Positions 23,031 to 32,864 of a stretch of 64,000 nt of DNA are shown in pieces. The notes beneath the pieces are model-generated. The model was not told where the DNA came from, did no database searches, and saw only the letters and a list, made by a program, of their open reading frames with translations. The stretch lies in contig JABZFM010000001.1 in assembly GCA_014237465.1 (NCBI GenBank), positions 62,001-126,000 of the forward strand. The letters run 5' to 3'. Every line of letters begins with the position of its first letter. The stretch's first letter is position 1. The position numbers were made by a program, and so were the translations under genes. This DNA is from Desulfobacteraceae bacterium (GTDB lineage Bacteria > Desulfobacterota > Desulfobacteria > Desulfobacterales > Desulfosalsimonadaceae).

Positions 23031-25811
23031 TTATCCGGCTTTTGACAGTTTGACGGTACAGACCTTGTATTCCGGAATTTTGGAAACCGGGTCCAGGGCG
23101 GAATTGGTCAGTCTGTTGGCTGCGGCTTCGGCAAAATGAAACGGGATAAATACAGATCCTGCCACTGCTTTTTCGGATATTTTTAATTTTGCGATAATTT
23201 CGCCTCTTCGGGAGGCGATTTTCGTTTCTTCACCGTCTTTGAGGTTATATTTGTCCGCATCAGCGGCGGATATTTCAACAAAGCTTTCCGGAACCCGATC
23301 ATTTAATCCCTCGGTGCGACGGGTCATGGTGCCGGTGTGGTAGTGATACAGCACCCGGCCGGTGGTGAGATATAAGGGGTATTCATCATCGGTCTGTTCG
23401 GCGGGGGGGATGTAGTCAATCGCATGAAAGACCCCTTTGCCGTGAGTGAATTGTTGGGTATGCAGAATCGGTGTGCCGGGATGATCCTCGGTGGGGCACG
23501 GCCAGTGGATTCCGGCGCTGTCGATACGATCATAGGTGATGCCGCCGTAAGACGGGGTTACGCGGGCGATTTCTTCAAAAATCTCCCGGCTGTCAGCGTA
23601 GATCATGTCATACCCCATGCGTTTGGCAATTTCAGCAGTGATTTCCCAGTCATTTTTTGCGGAACCGGGGGCCTCCAGAGCCTTGCGGACACGCTGCACC
23701 CGCCGTTCGGTATTTGAAAAAGTGCCGTCTTTTTCGGCAAAGCAGGCGGCCGGCAGGACTACATCCGCCAGTTGCGTGGTTTCCGTCATAAAGATATCCT
23801 GGACCACCAAAAAATCCAGGTTGTTAAAACTTTTTTCCGCATGGTTTAAATCCGGGTCTGATACCAGGGGGTTTTCCCCGATAATATACATGGCTTTAAT
23901 ATCACCGTCATGGGCCATGGGCACCATCTGGGTGACGGTCAGGCCGATCTGGTCAGGCAGGTTCGACACGGCCCATGCTTTTTCCATTTTTTTTCGGGCC
24001 GCTTCATCCGTGACTTTCTGGTATCCGGTATATACATTGGGCAGGCCGCCCATATCACAGGCGCCCTGGACATTGTTCTGGCCCCTTAAGGGGTTTACGC
24101 CGCTGCCCGGGATGCCGAGATTACCGCACAGCATGGCCAGGTTGGCCAGGGATTTCACATTGTCCGTACCGGTGGTGTGCTGGGTGATCCCCATGCAGTA
24201 TAAGATACTTCCGGCGTTGGCAGAAGCATACAGCCGCGCAGCTTCGATCAACTGACGGGCAGGGATCCCGGTAATGGATTCCACATAATCCGGGGTGAAT
24301 TTTTCAACCATGTCCTTTAACGCGTCAAAGTCGGTGGTCCGGGTTTCAATGAATTCCCGGTCATGGCGGTTTTCTGAAATGATCACATGCATGAGCCCGT
24401 TAATCCAGGCCACATCGGTCCCGAGATTCGGCCGGAGCCAGATATCCGAAAATTCGGTGAGTTTGATCCGTCTGGGATCAATGACGATCAATCGGGTATT
24501 TTTAAATTTAACTGCCCGTTTTACATAGCTTGACAGGACCGGATGATTTTCCGTGGTATTAGATCCGGTCACCAGGATCACATCCGCATCTTCGATATCC
24601 CCGATGGTATTTGTCATTGATCCACTTCCAAATGCAGCGGCCAGACCGGCCACGGTGGAACTGTGTCAGAGCCGGGCGCAGTGATCAATGTTATTGGTTT
24701 TCAAAACCGCCCGGGTAAATTTCATGGCCGCGTAATTATCTTCGTTGGTGACACGGGCCGAGGTGAGGACACCGATACTGTCCGGGCCGTTTTTTTCCTT
24801 GATTTCCGACAGCCGTCGTGCCGTCAGATCAAGGGCTTCATCCCATGAGGCTTGCCGGAATTTACCGTTTTCCCTCCCCGTCTCACGAATCAGGGGGGTT
24901 TTCAGGCGGTCTTCGGAATGGATAAAATTAAACCCGAACCGTCCTTTGACGCATAAACTGCCGTAATTGGGTGGTGTCCCTTCTGCCCCGGATATTTTAA
25001 CAATTCGGTTATCATGGACATGAAAATCAAGCTGGCAGCCGACCCCGCAGTAACTGCAGGTGGATCTTACTTTCCTGTTTGACCAGGGCCGCCAGTCATA
25101 CCGGGCATCTTTTTCCACCAGAGCCCCCACCGGGCAGGCCTGGATGCATTCCCCGCAGAACACACAGTCGGAATCCTTGAGCGGACGATCACCGGCGGCA
25201 ATAATTTTGGCCGCCGTTCCCCGGTATCCTATGCTGATGGCATTGTTGACTTGGACTTCATTACAGGCCTGAACGCACCGTCCGCAAAGGATACATCTTG
25301 AGAAATCCCGGATAATAAACGGGTTGACGGTTTCCATGGGATATCGGTTTTTGGTTGCCGGAAAGGTCTCACCGGAGACCTGATACCGGTAGGCCAGACT
25401 CTGAAGCTCGCAGTCCCCCCAAACCGGGCAAAGGTCACCACTGTTATCCTGGTGCTGAACATTTAACTGAAAAGCGGTCCAGCTTTGGCCATCGGATTCG
25501 CGGACCGCGCAGTTATGGTTCCCGGATGCCAGCAGCAGCTGCAGAGACATCCGGCGGGATTCTATAACCTCCCGGGACTCTGTCTGTACTTCCATGTTGC
25601 TTTCCACCGGCGTGGAGCAGGCCGGCAGGAGGTTTCGGGCGTTCTTAACCTCGACGACACATATTCGACAGGCACCGGTCGGGGTGGTCCCTTTCAGATA
25701 ACACAGGGTCGGGATATCGATATGGTTTCGTTGGGCAACTGTCAGGATGGTTTCTCCGGGGGTAAAAGAAAATGAATTGCCGTTAATGATGATTATTTTT
25801 TGATCGTCCAT
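23031..25811 (-). CDS. fdhA: Formate dehydrogenase alpha subunit, selenocysteine-containing
   Basis: Mo/W-bis-pterin enzyme oxidising formate or reducing CO2. One continuous frame is interrupted only by a TGA (24666-24668) read as selenocysteine in the context CARL-U-HSSTVAGL, exactly at the catalytic position. Domains: [2Fe-2S] (PTLCYLKG, GACRICVVEV), a His/Cys cluster domain, two [4Fe-4S] ferredoxin clusters (CILCGRCVQACNEV, CVFCGECIQACPVGAL), the MopB [4Fe-4S] motif CSYCGVGCQL, the MopB body, and a C-terminal molydopterin-binding domain. The 926-residue architecture is that of soluble NAD- or ferredoxin-linked enzymes using NuoE/NuoF partners. The start is ATG 25811 with AAGG upstream. ORF callers split it in two at the TGA. 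Confidence 0.95.
24622..24668 (-). promoter_or_regulatory. Bacterial SECIS element of fdhA
   Basis: Directly after the UGA the mRNA folds as GUGGCC (24653-24648), apical loop GGUCU, GGCCGC (24642-24637). A lower stem pairs UUCCA with UGGAA. The GGUCU loop and its distance from the UGA match the SelB-binding hairpin of E. coli formate dehydrogenase mRNAs. Confidence 0.8.
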
Positions 25812-26175
25812 GATGGCCTTTTCCTGTGTTGTCAGGGTTTGAGGTGGCATCTTTTATGATGACACGGCTCTGCAAAATAGGTATAATTTTTTCACTGTTT
25901 GTTGAAATGGCCGGAGTATAATGAGAAGCGATCAGTAAGGGCAAAAGTTAAAACTCTATGGTAGCGTCAATGGAATTGATAATCCGGCCTCTCAATTTTT
26001 ATATTCTTTTAATCTTAATATATTTATCGGTTAAGTTTCAAGATATTATAAGTTTTTGCAAAAATCCGTTTCCCTCGGCTGCGCTGCAATGGGGTTCGAT
26101 GCCCGAAGAAAGGTCGGGTTAACGCAATATTGGAGGAAATCGAAATTTAGTAGCCAGCTCTTCGTTCGTGGGTAG
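25812..26175. other. Intergenic upstream of fdhA, no gene seen
   Basis: AT-rich upstream region of the formate dehydrogenase gene. I found no convincing promoter or sigma-54 site. A short frame at 26168-26359 is a read-through of the palindromic repeats and is not a gene. Confidence 0.4.
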
Positions 26176-26290
26176 CATGGGCAACTCGTTGCCCATGTTC
26201 CGAAGGAACAAGAGGAGATTTATAATTTGGAATTTTTTTCCATTTTTTGAAATCCCTTTTGCGCTTCGCGCATTGGCAACAAGTTGCCAG
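26176..26290. repeat. Pair of REP-like hairpins
   Basis: CATGGGCAAC (26176-26185) and GTTGCCCATG (26188-26197) form a perfect 10-base stem. A related hairpin TGGCAAC (26274-26280) / GTTGCCA (26283-26289) lies 77 bases on. Both share the GGCAAC-GTTGCC core, like bacterial REP pairs. Confidence 0.55.
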
Positions 26291-26360
26291 TGTCACCCGA
26301 AAATTCATTTATCAAGCTTTTCCCCAAATAAATATCCGCTGAAGTTTTTTGAATTTTGAT

Positions 26361-26394
26361 AAAAAAAGGCTGCCCGTCAGGGCAGCCTTTTTTT
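26361..26394 (-). terminator. Bidirectional terminator of serC
   Basis: A-run, GGCTGCCC (26368-26375), loop GTCA, GGGCAGCC (26380-26387), T-run. Confidence 0.9.
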
Positions 26395-26428
26395 AAAAAT
26401 TTAAAAAGTTACTAAACTGCGCAGCAGT

Positions 26429-27517
26429 TTAGCCGTTTTTCTTTTCAAATTCTATCATGAACTCAACCAGCGTTTTGATGCCTTCGATGGGCATGGCATT
26501 GTAAATCGATGCCCGGCAGCCGCCCACGGAACGATGGCCCTTTAATCCGCCCATTTCTTTTTCTGTGGCTTCTTTGATAAATTGTTTTTCCAGGTCTTCA
26601 CTGGGCAGGCGGAATGTCACGTTCATCAACGAACGGCTGTCTTTGTCCGCTGTGGCGTTGTAAAAGTCAGTGGCATCCATGAAGTCATAAAGCAGGCCGG
26701 CTTTTTCCCGGTTGATTTTTTCCATAGCTGCCAGACCGCCGATGGTTTCTTCCAGCCATTTCATCACGAGTTGAATGCAGTAGATGGAAAAACACGGCGG
26801 TGTGTTGTACATGGAGTTTTTGGAGACAAACGTATTGTAATTGAGCATGGACGGCAGATTGTCCGGTATCAATTTCAGCATGTCGTCACGCACAATCACC
26901 ATGCAGACACCGGACGGTCCGATATTTTTCTGGGCGCCCGCATAAATCATGCCGAATTTATCCACATCCAGCGGCCGGGACATGATGTCCGAAGACATAT
27001 CGGAGATGATGGGCACGCCTGCGGTATCCGGGAACTGGGCCCACTGGGTGCCCTTGATGGTGTTGTTGGAAGTAATATGAGCGAAAACCGCGTCTTTATT
27101 AAAGGCAATGTTTTTGGGGATATAAGCAAAATTCCGGTCTTCTGATGAGGCAACGACATGATAAGATTGATTTTGAATTTGTGCTTCCTTGATGGCTTTT
27201 GTCGACCAGGTGCCGGTATTGACATAGTCGGCGGACTTGCCGTCGGCAAGAAAATTCATCGGGAGCATGGCAAACTGTGTGCTTGCGCCGCCCTGCAGAA
27301 ACAGTACGTGAAATTTGTCGTCCAGTCCCAACAGACGTTTTGTTCTTGCGATCGCGTCGTTGATCACATCATCAAACCAGACGGATCTGTGGCTGACTTC
27401 CGTGATGGACATGCCGCTTGATCTGTAATTTAAAAATGATGCCTGGATTTCTTCCAGAACAGGGAGCGGCAGTGTCGCCGGGCCGGCGTTAAAATTATAA
27501 ATTCTGTTTTCAGACAT
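26429..27517 (-). CDS. serC: Phosphoserine aminotransferase
   Basis: PLP enzyme converting 3-phosphohydroxypyruvate to phosphoserine in serine synthesis, and also used in pyridoxal phosphate synthesis. The N-terminus YNFNAGPATLPLPVLEE is diagnostic, the PLP lysine is in MIYAGAQKNIGPSG (near residue 197), and the C-terminal GLKGHRSVGGCRASIYNA binds substrate phosphate. The 362-residue length is standard. It starts at ATG 27517 with GGAGGAAG upstream. A single-gene unit with its own terminator. Confidence 0.97.
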   Translation of the reverse strand: MSENRIYNFNAGPATLPLPVLEEIQASFLNYRSSGMSITEVSHRSVWFDDVINDAIARTKRLLGLDDKFHVLFLQGGASTQFAMLPMNFLADGKSADYVNTGTWSTKAIKEAQIQNQSYHVVASSEDRNFAYIPKNIAFNKDAVFAHITSNNTIKGTQWAQFPDTAGVPIISDMSSDIMSRPLDVDKFGMIYAGAQKNIGPSGVCMVIVRDDMLKLIPDNLPSMLNYNTFVSKNSMYNTPPCFSIYCIQLVMKWLEETIGGLAAMEKINREKAGLLYDFMDATDFYNATADKDSRSLMNVTFRLPSEDLEKQFIKEATEKEMGGLKGHRSVGGCRASIYNAMPIEGIKTLVEFMIEFEKKNG

Positions 27518-27681
27518 TTACTTCCTCCAATGATGGCTATATATTGATATTTAATTTTCAAAATAGAAAAAAGGACTATGCCAAAATAATTGAGGGATGT
27601 CAACTCAAGGATAAGAAGGATAAGAAGAGAATATGCTTCATATAATTGAAATTGTAACAGGTTTTGATCATGAGTGAATCA

Positions 27682-27710
27682 TTGACATGCGGGCGGGTTT
27701 ATCATAAATA
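27682..27710 (+). promoter_or_regulatory. Candidate promoter of hisD
   Basis: TTGACA (27682-27687), 17 bases, TAAATA (27705-27710), about 40 bases upstream of ATG 27752. Confidence 0.5.
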
Positions 27711-27751
27711 TAATGAAATTTATATAGAAACTACATTTTGAGGAATTGTTT

Positions 27752-29068
27752 ATGAAAATAGTTCGTTATCCATCACCGGATGCTGAAAAAAAGATCCGCG
27801 CCATCACTGAAAGAGGATTTGAATTCAGAGCTGAGGACATTGATACGGTTTCAAAAATTCTTTCCGATGTTAAACAGCGCGGCGATGATGCATTGATAGA
27901 GTATACCAATCGTTTTGATGCCCCGGAGCTGAAAGCTTCGGATTTAATCGTTTCGCAGGAAGAAATTGCGGCGGCTGAGGAACAGGTTGACAGGAGTTTC
28001 AGGTCCGCGCTCAACCGGTCGGTGGAACAGGTTGAGGAATTTCATAAAAAACAGCTTCGCAATTCCTGGATCAGCACGCCCCGGCCCGGGGTGATACTGG
28101 GGCAACTAGTGAATCCTGTGGATGCTGCAGGGGTCTATGTGCCGGGCGCCAAAGGCGGCTTGACGCCGCTGGTTTCCTCCGTGCTGATGGGTGTTATTCC
28201 CGCTAAAATTGCCGGTGTGAAACATATTGCCATGGTAACCCCGCCCACGAAAGAGGGAACGATCAATCCCCACCTTCTGGTGGCGGCAAAAAAAGTCGGC
28301 GCAGATATTATCTATAAAACGGGCAGCGCCTGGGCCGTGGCCGGACTGGCATATGGGACGGAAACCATAAAAAAAGTCGATGTGATTGTGGGTCCGGGTA
28401 ATATTTACGTGACCCTTGCCAAAAAGATGGTGTCCGGAACCGTTGGAATCGATATGATTGCCGGTCCCAGTGAAATACTGATTATTGCCGATGATACGGC
28501 AAATTCGGAGTTTATTGCCGCGGATTTGCTTTCTCAGGCGGAACACGATATGTTAGCGTCTTCGGTATTGATTACCAGCTCAGAAACGGTTGCCGAAAGA
28601 ACGTTAAAAGCCGTGCGCATTCAGCTCGATCATCTGGATCGGAAAGATATTGCGGAACAATCATTAGCGGCTTTTGGCTGTATCATGGTTGTTCCGGATA
28701 TAGAAACGGCCATTGATCTGTCCAACCGGATCGCGCCGGAGCACTTGGAAATTCAAATAAAGGAGCCTTTTGAATACATTGGATTAATCCGGAATGCGGG
28801 TGCTGTTTTTATCGGAGAGTACACTCCGGAACCGGTCGGTGATTATGTCGCCGGACCGAATCATGTTCTTCCCACCGGGGGAACGGCAAGGTTTTCTTCC
28901 GCATTGTCTGTGGATAATTTTATGAAACAGACCAGTCTGCTTCATTATTCAAAAGAGGCGTTTGACCGGGAGGCGGATGACATTATGCGCCTGGCCAATG
29001 TAGAGGGTTTAAGCGCGCATGCGGGGGCGGTCGCAGTGAGGTTCAGGTCCGGTAAGCCGGATGAATAA
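27752..29068 (+). CDS. hisD: Histidinol dehydrogenase
   Basis: Zinc enzyme catalysing the last two oxidations of histidine synthesis. Visible motifs are MIAGPSEILIIAD, the zinc ligands in LSQAEHD (Gln/His), the catalytic RIAPEHLEI (Glu/His), VGDYVAGPNHVLPTGGTARF and the C-terminal GLSAHAGAV with the last zinc ligand. The length is normal. The start is ATG 27752 with GAGG eight bases upstream, and an in-frame TTG at 27746 is less likely. No other his genes adjoin it. The DUF134 gene follows after 106 bases. Confidence 0.96.
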   Translation: MKIVRYPSPDAEKKIRAITERGFEFRAEDIDTVSKILSDVKQRGDDALIEYTNRFDAPELKASDLIVSQEEIAAAEEQVDRSFRSALNRSVEQVEEFHKKQLRNSWISTPRPGVILGQLVNPVDAAGVYVPGAKGGLTPLVSSVLMGVIPAKIAGVKHIAMVTPPTKEGTINPHLLVAAKKVGADIIYKTGSAWAVAGLAYGTETIKKVDVIVGPGNIYVTLAKKMVSGTVGIDMIAGPSEILIIADDTANSEFIAADLLSQAEHDMLASSVLITSSETVAERTLKAVRIQLDHLDRKDIAEQSLAAFGCIMVVPDIETAIDLSNRIAPEHLEIQIKEPFEYIGLIRNAGAVFIGEYTPEPVGDYVAGPNHVLPTGGTARFSSALSVDNFMKQTSLLHYSKEAFDREADDIMRLANVEGLSAHAGAVAVRFRSGKPDE

Positions 29069-29174
29069 ACCGGATGAGTAAACCGGATGAATAATATTGA
29101 GTTTGAACTTGACAATGGCGAAGCTTGTGATTAATTTTAACAGTATGAGAATATGCTCAAAATTAAGGTAGATT

Positions 29175-29591
29175 ATGGGAAGACCGCATAAAAAACGTTT
29201 TGTCGCATTTAATCCGGGGGTTTGCTATTTCAAACCCAGAGGCATTCCAATGCTTGATCTCGAAGAAATTCGTCTGACCATCGATGAAAGGGAAGCATTA
29301 AGGCTTGCTGACCTGGAAGGGCTGTCGCATGAGGAAGCCGGTCAGATGATGGGTGTTTCAAGGGCAACATTCGGAAGAATTATTGAGCAGGCCAGACGAA
29401 TTGTTGCCGATGCCCTGATCAATGGCAAAGCCATCAATGTGGAAGGCGGCAACTATGAGATCAGCTCCACGGAACGCCTTTTTGCATGTGAAAAGTGTGA
29501 TTATGAATGGCACGAGGATTTCGGCACAGGAAGGCCGAAGGCGTGTCCGTCCTGCCGTCACAGCGGAGTTTTTCGGGTGTCTTCCGAATAA
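29175..29591 (+). CDS. DUF134 family helix-turn-helix protein with zinc ribbon
   Basis: Protein of 138 residues with the DUF134 N-terminus MGRPHKKRFV and a sigma-region-4-like helix-turn-helix (LTIDEREALRLADLEGLSHEEAGQMMGVSRATFGRII, residues 34-70). A C-terminal zinc ribbon follows (FACEKCDYEW and ACPSCRHSG). It is probably a DNA-binding regulator. DUF134 genes often adjoin Mrp/NBP35 or dinitrogenase-cofactor genes, and here mrp follows. Confidence 0.85.
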   Translation: MGRPHKKRFVAFNPGVCYFKPRGIPMLDLEEIRLTIDEREALRLADLEGLSHEEAGQMMGVSRATFGRIIEQARRIVADALINGKAINVEGGNYEISSTERLFACEKCDYEWHEDFGTGRPKACPSCRHSGVFRVSSE

Positions 29592-29618
29592 GTTTGATGT
29601 GTTTATGACATAGAAGTC

Positions 29619-29650
29619 AAAAAGTGCACGCATGTTGTGTGGCACTTTTT
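29619..29650 (+). terminator. Terminator after the DUF134 gene
   Basis: AAAAAGTGC (29619-29627) pairs with GCACTTTTT (29642-29650) across a 14-base loop, ending in a T-run. Confidence 0.6.
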
Positions 29651-29706
29651 TATATTGTATTATTTAAATCAGGTGGTTTTGTATTAATAAAAGGAGAAGT
29701 GTTTGT

Positions 29707-30552
29707 ATGGAAAATTGTCAGAGCGGGACCTGTGGTTCGCAGGATCCGGCAAAACAACAACAGGAAATTGAATTAAAAAATACGTTGTCAAAAATAAAAT
29801 ATAAGTTGATTGTCATGAGCGGCAAGGGCGGCGTGGGCAAAACCAGCGTGTCCGTGAATCTGGGAATGGCGCTGGCAAAAAAGGGGTTTAAAGTCGGCAT
29901 TATGGATGTTGACATGCATGGGCCGGATGTCCCCCGAATGATGGGGTTGAAAGGCGAAGTAACGGCATCAAAGGAAGCAGCAAAATTAAGCCCGATGACC
30001 TATTCGGATAACCTGAAAGCCATTTCCATGGAATGTTTTATGCCCAATAAAGACGATGCGGTGATCTGGCGTGGTCCGTTGAAGCATTCCGCCATTAATC
30101 AGTTTATTGCCGATATAGACTGGGGGGAGCTTGATTTTTTAATTGTTGATTCTCCTCCGGGCACCGGCGACGAGCCATTAAGTGTTGCCCAGACGATTCC
30201 CGATGCCAAGGTGATCATCGTGACAACCCCGCAGGAGGTTGCATTGTCCGATGTGCGAAAATCCATCAATTTTTGTATAAAAATCAACAAAGATATCGTG
30301 GGAATGATTGAAAACATGAGCGGGTATGTTTGTCCGCATTGCGGTGAGACCGCTGAATTATTTGGTACCGGCGGTGGCGAGGCGACCGCAAAACAGTTTA
30401 ACCTCAATTTTTTAGGGAAAATCCCGTTTGATCCGAAAATTGTTAAAGCTGGTGATTCAGGGAAATCCTATCAGGACGAATACAGCGATGCGCCGGCAGC
30501 CAAAGCGTTTGGTAATGTAGTGGAAAAGGTAGTGGAATTGCTGAACGCGTAA
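29707..30552 (+). CDS. Mrp/NBP35-type Fe-S cluster carrier ATPase
   Basis: Cytosolic P-loop ATPase that assembles and transfers Fe-S clusters. The deviant Walker A SGKGGVGKTSVSVNLG is at residues 38-53, switch motifs are MDVDMHGPDVPRMMG and LIVDSPPGTGDEPLS, and the cluster-binding CxxC is in GYVCPHCGE. The short N-terminus has two Cys (ENCQSGTCGS), as in the deltaproteobacterial forms. AGGAG precedes ATG 29707. It suits a genome rich in Fe-S enzymes. Confidence 0.92.
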   Translation: MENCQSGTCGSQDPAKQQQEIELKNTLSKIKYKLIVMSGKGGVGKTSVSVNLGMALAKKGFKVGIMDVDMHGPDVPRMMGLKGEVTASKEAAKLSPMTYSDNLKAISMECFMPNKDDAVIWRGPLKHSAINQFIADIDWGELDFLIVDSPPGTGDEPLSVAQTIPDAKVIIVTTPQEVALSDVRKSINFCIKINKDIVGMIENMSGYVCPHCGETAELFGTGGGEATAKQFNLNFLGKIPFDPKIVKAGDSGKSYQDEYSDAPAAKAFGNVVEKVVELLNA

Positions 30553-30601
30553 ACCGAACTTGGGCAAAACAAATTCAGGAGAAATGCGGAACAAAAAAAA
30601 T

Positions 30602-30639
30602 AAAAACGCCTATCTGAAACCATCAGATGGGCGTTTTTT
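30602..30639 (+). terminator. Terminator after mrp
   Basis: AACGCC-TATCTGA pairs with TCAGATG-GGCGTT around a five-base loop, followed by a T-run. Confidence 0.88.
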
Positions 30640-30689
30640 ATTTGATAAACACCCGTTCGATATTTGTTCGCAAGGGTGATGCGTTCACG

Positions 30690-30740
30690 GTCAAGGCATT
30701 TCAGGCTGAAGACGTAGTGCGCTACTTCGAGGACTGAATA
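30690..30740. repeat. Degenerate intergenic motif shared with 12600-12643
   Basis: Contains GGCTGAAGACGTAGTGCGCT, related to the sequence at 12612. It lies between the mrp terminator and the convergent PFK gene. Confidence 0.35.
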
Positions 30741-30764
30741 ACACAGCCAGTGGACGAATCAGAT

Positions 30765-32864
30765 TTATTGCCGTCCCAGGTTGTCTAAAGTCAGCGTCAG
30801 GGGCTTGCTGTCTACGCTACTGCCGGAAAACCGGATGGGGCCGGGACGTCGAAACTGGTCAGGTCCCGGATTTGCTGCGAGCCATTTTTCACGCATGGCT
30901 TCAACAACTTTAAAGGACGGGGATTCAATGTCTACAACCGTTCGTTCAAGGACCAGCGCCAGTTTGCCTTTTCTTTCCTCCAGATGCATGAGCGGCGCAA
31001 TCGGGATGCCGATGGGTTCCCAGTCTGAAAAGTCCTTTTCAAGATTTTGGATTGCCGCCATCTGACCGGTGGCATTGTTTGCGATCAGAGAAAAAACCGT
31101 CAGCCCCAGATTATAAGTGTATGTGCAGTCAAACCAGGTGGGGTCATTGCCGCGTCCGTCATAGCCGTAAAAATGAACCTGGGTTTTGAATTTGGGAACC
31201 GTTGCCAGAAAGACACTTTGAATGACTGCCGGGATATCATCATTTTTACCGATAACTTCTTCTTTGACCAGTTCCTGGTTTAATTTTTTTAATGAAATAA
31301 GGGAATCTTTGGCCAGGAGAAATGGATCATCCGTGTTAAAATTTTTAAACAGGACCGGTCCGTAATAATCCGGGTCAAAGCCTTCTTTTTTAAGCGTTTT
31401 TCTAAACCAGGCCGGCTTAATGCCAATTTTATAGCGTCCCTGTTCCTGCCGGATTTTCAGGTAATTTCGCACCAGGCCCAAAATGACTTTTTCGGTCTCT
31501 ACCTGAGAAAACTGAAAATTTCCATGGCTGTCTCTTTCTGTCAGAAGGCCCTCCTGGAAAAATGCGGGAATATCACTGAAAAGATCGTCATCTCTGGTAT
31601 TCCAGATGAAAAAATTCTTATCCTCGCGGGACAATCTGGCCAGCCGGCGAAGATAATTGAGTTTGTCGTCAAGGGTGATGAAATCCGAATGAAAGTCCGT
31701 GTCATGGGTCTGGTTGTAATCGGCGATGATGGTGTTCAATTTTATTATAAATACTTGGATTTCATTTATAAACTCTAATATCCCCTCGGGGATCACAATC
31801 ACGCCGTAATTCTTGCCCATCTCGGCGCGTCGTACGATGGCATTGCAGATAACCCGTGAAAGATGCCGAATGGTCATGCCGTAGGCCGTATAGTCAGTGA
31901 CGCCGGCGGCCTTTGCTTTTTCTATCCGCTCCATGTCAATGTAATCCGCCATTTCTTCACCAATCATGCACATATTCGGATGGACCTGAAGAGCGACTTC
32001 CAGGGCGAGGTGACTGGCCACCCGGCCCATGACTTTGCAGACATGCCAGTATTTTACATCCGAGCTGCTGTCGGAACACAGATTGTTGATATTCACCGCA
32101 AACGCTCTGGCAGCCGTGTGAAAGCCGAACGACATGGCGCATAGAATTTTTCCGTTTTTATCTTTGACCTGAATATCGCCATCAATGGTTTTGGGAACTC
32201 CAATGACCTGAATACCGTCATTAAAAAGTTCCTGGGCCAGAAATGCCGCATTGGTGTTGGAGTCATCACCGCCCACAATCACAATGGCGTCCAGGTTCAT
32301 TTTTTTGCAGTTTTCCCGGGCAATGGCCATTTTTTCTTTTGTATCGATTTTTGTGCGGCCGGTTTTGATCATAGAAAAACCGCCGAGATTCCGGTGCGCG
32401 TCAATCAGGTCCTTTTCGAGTTCAATGGCATCACATTCGAGTATCCCTTCCGGTCCCAAAATAAAGCCGAATAACCGGTTTGTCGGATTGGCTTTTTTCA
32501 TGGCATCAAAAAGTCCGGCAATCACATTGTGTCCACCGGGGGCCGGGCCGCCGGAAAATACAATGCCGATATTTCTTTGTTTTTTATATTCATTTGCAAG
32601 ATCCGCGTCAGGAGCGTCAATGCCGATAATGCGCTGAATCGTGTTATCAATAATATGGGGGAGCGCTTCTTTTGTGGCCGGGTGGATATCAAATTCATAC
32701 TGCAGGTCACTTTCAAGTCTGCTTGCCGGATTATTAAAAACTTCACAGGCCTGCGGTTGAAAGTTTAACCGTTCCTGAAAATCATTTGTAAAGGGTGTCG
32801 TGACTTTTTGTACGTCCGGATCTTCTAAAAATGAATTCAGATCGATTCCTTTGCTTTCCGGCAT
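30765..32864 (-). CDS. Pyrophosphate-dependent 6-phosphofructokinase, long form
   Basis: Uses pyrophosphate to interconvert fructose 6-phosphate and fructose 1,6-bisphosphate; being reversible it can serve glycolysis and gluconeogenesis. FSGGPAPGGHNVIAG (near residue 105) is the phosphate loop. GGDDSNTNA (near 199) has the Asp residues typical of PPi rather than ATP enzymes. PKTIDGD (near 225) includes the PPi-form Lys, and KVMGR and PEG motifs follow. At 699 residues it is larger than the plant-like group (about 550), with an extended C-terminal half. It starts at ATG 32864 with GGAGG upstream. Confidence 0.9.
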   Translation of the reverse strand: MPESKGIDLNSFLEDPDVQKVTTPFTNDFQERLNFQPQACEVFNNPASRLESDLQYEFDIHPATKEALPHIIDNTIQRIIGIDAPDADLANEYKKQRNIGIVFSGGPAPGGHNVIAGLFDAMKKANPTNRLFGFILGPEGILECDAIELEKDLIDAHRNLGGFSMIKTGRTKIDTKEKMAIARENCKKMNLDAIVIVGGDDSNTNAAFLAQELFNDGIQVIGVPKTIDGDIQVKDKNGKILCAMSFGFHTAARAFAVNINNLCSDSSSDVKYWHVCKVMGRVASHLALEVALQVHPNMCMIGEEMADYIDMERIEKAKAAGVTDYTAYGMTIRHLSRVICNAIVRRAEMGKNYGVIVIPEGILEFINEIQVFIIKLNTIIADYNQTHDTDFHSDFITLDDKLNYLRRLARLSREDKNFFIWNTRDDDLFSDIPAFFQEGLLTERDSHGNFQFSQVETEKVILGLVRNYLKIRQEQGRYKIGIKPAWFRKTLKKEGFDPDYYGPVLFKNFNTDDPFLLAKDSLISLKKLNQELVKEEVIGKNDDIPAVIQSVFLATVPKFKTQVHFYGYDGRGNDPTWFDCTYTYNLGLTVFSLIANNATGQMAAIQNLEKDFSDWEPIGIPIAPLMHLEERKGKLALVLERTVVDIESPSFKVVEAMREKWLAANPGPDQFRRPGPIRFSGSSVDSKPLTLTLDNLGRQ

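Noticed and set aside
24666-25850. Two separate genes (truncated FdhA plus a second molybdopterin ORF)
   Set aside because: The frames are one continuous frame across an in-frame TGA at the catalytic selenocysteine position with a SECIS hairpin, so this is a single selenoprotein.
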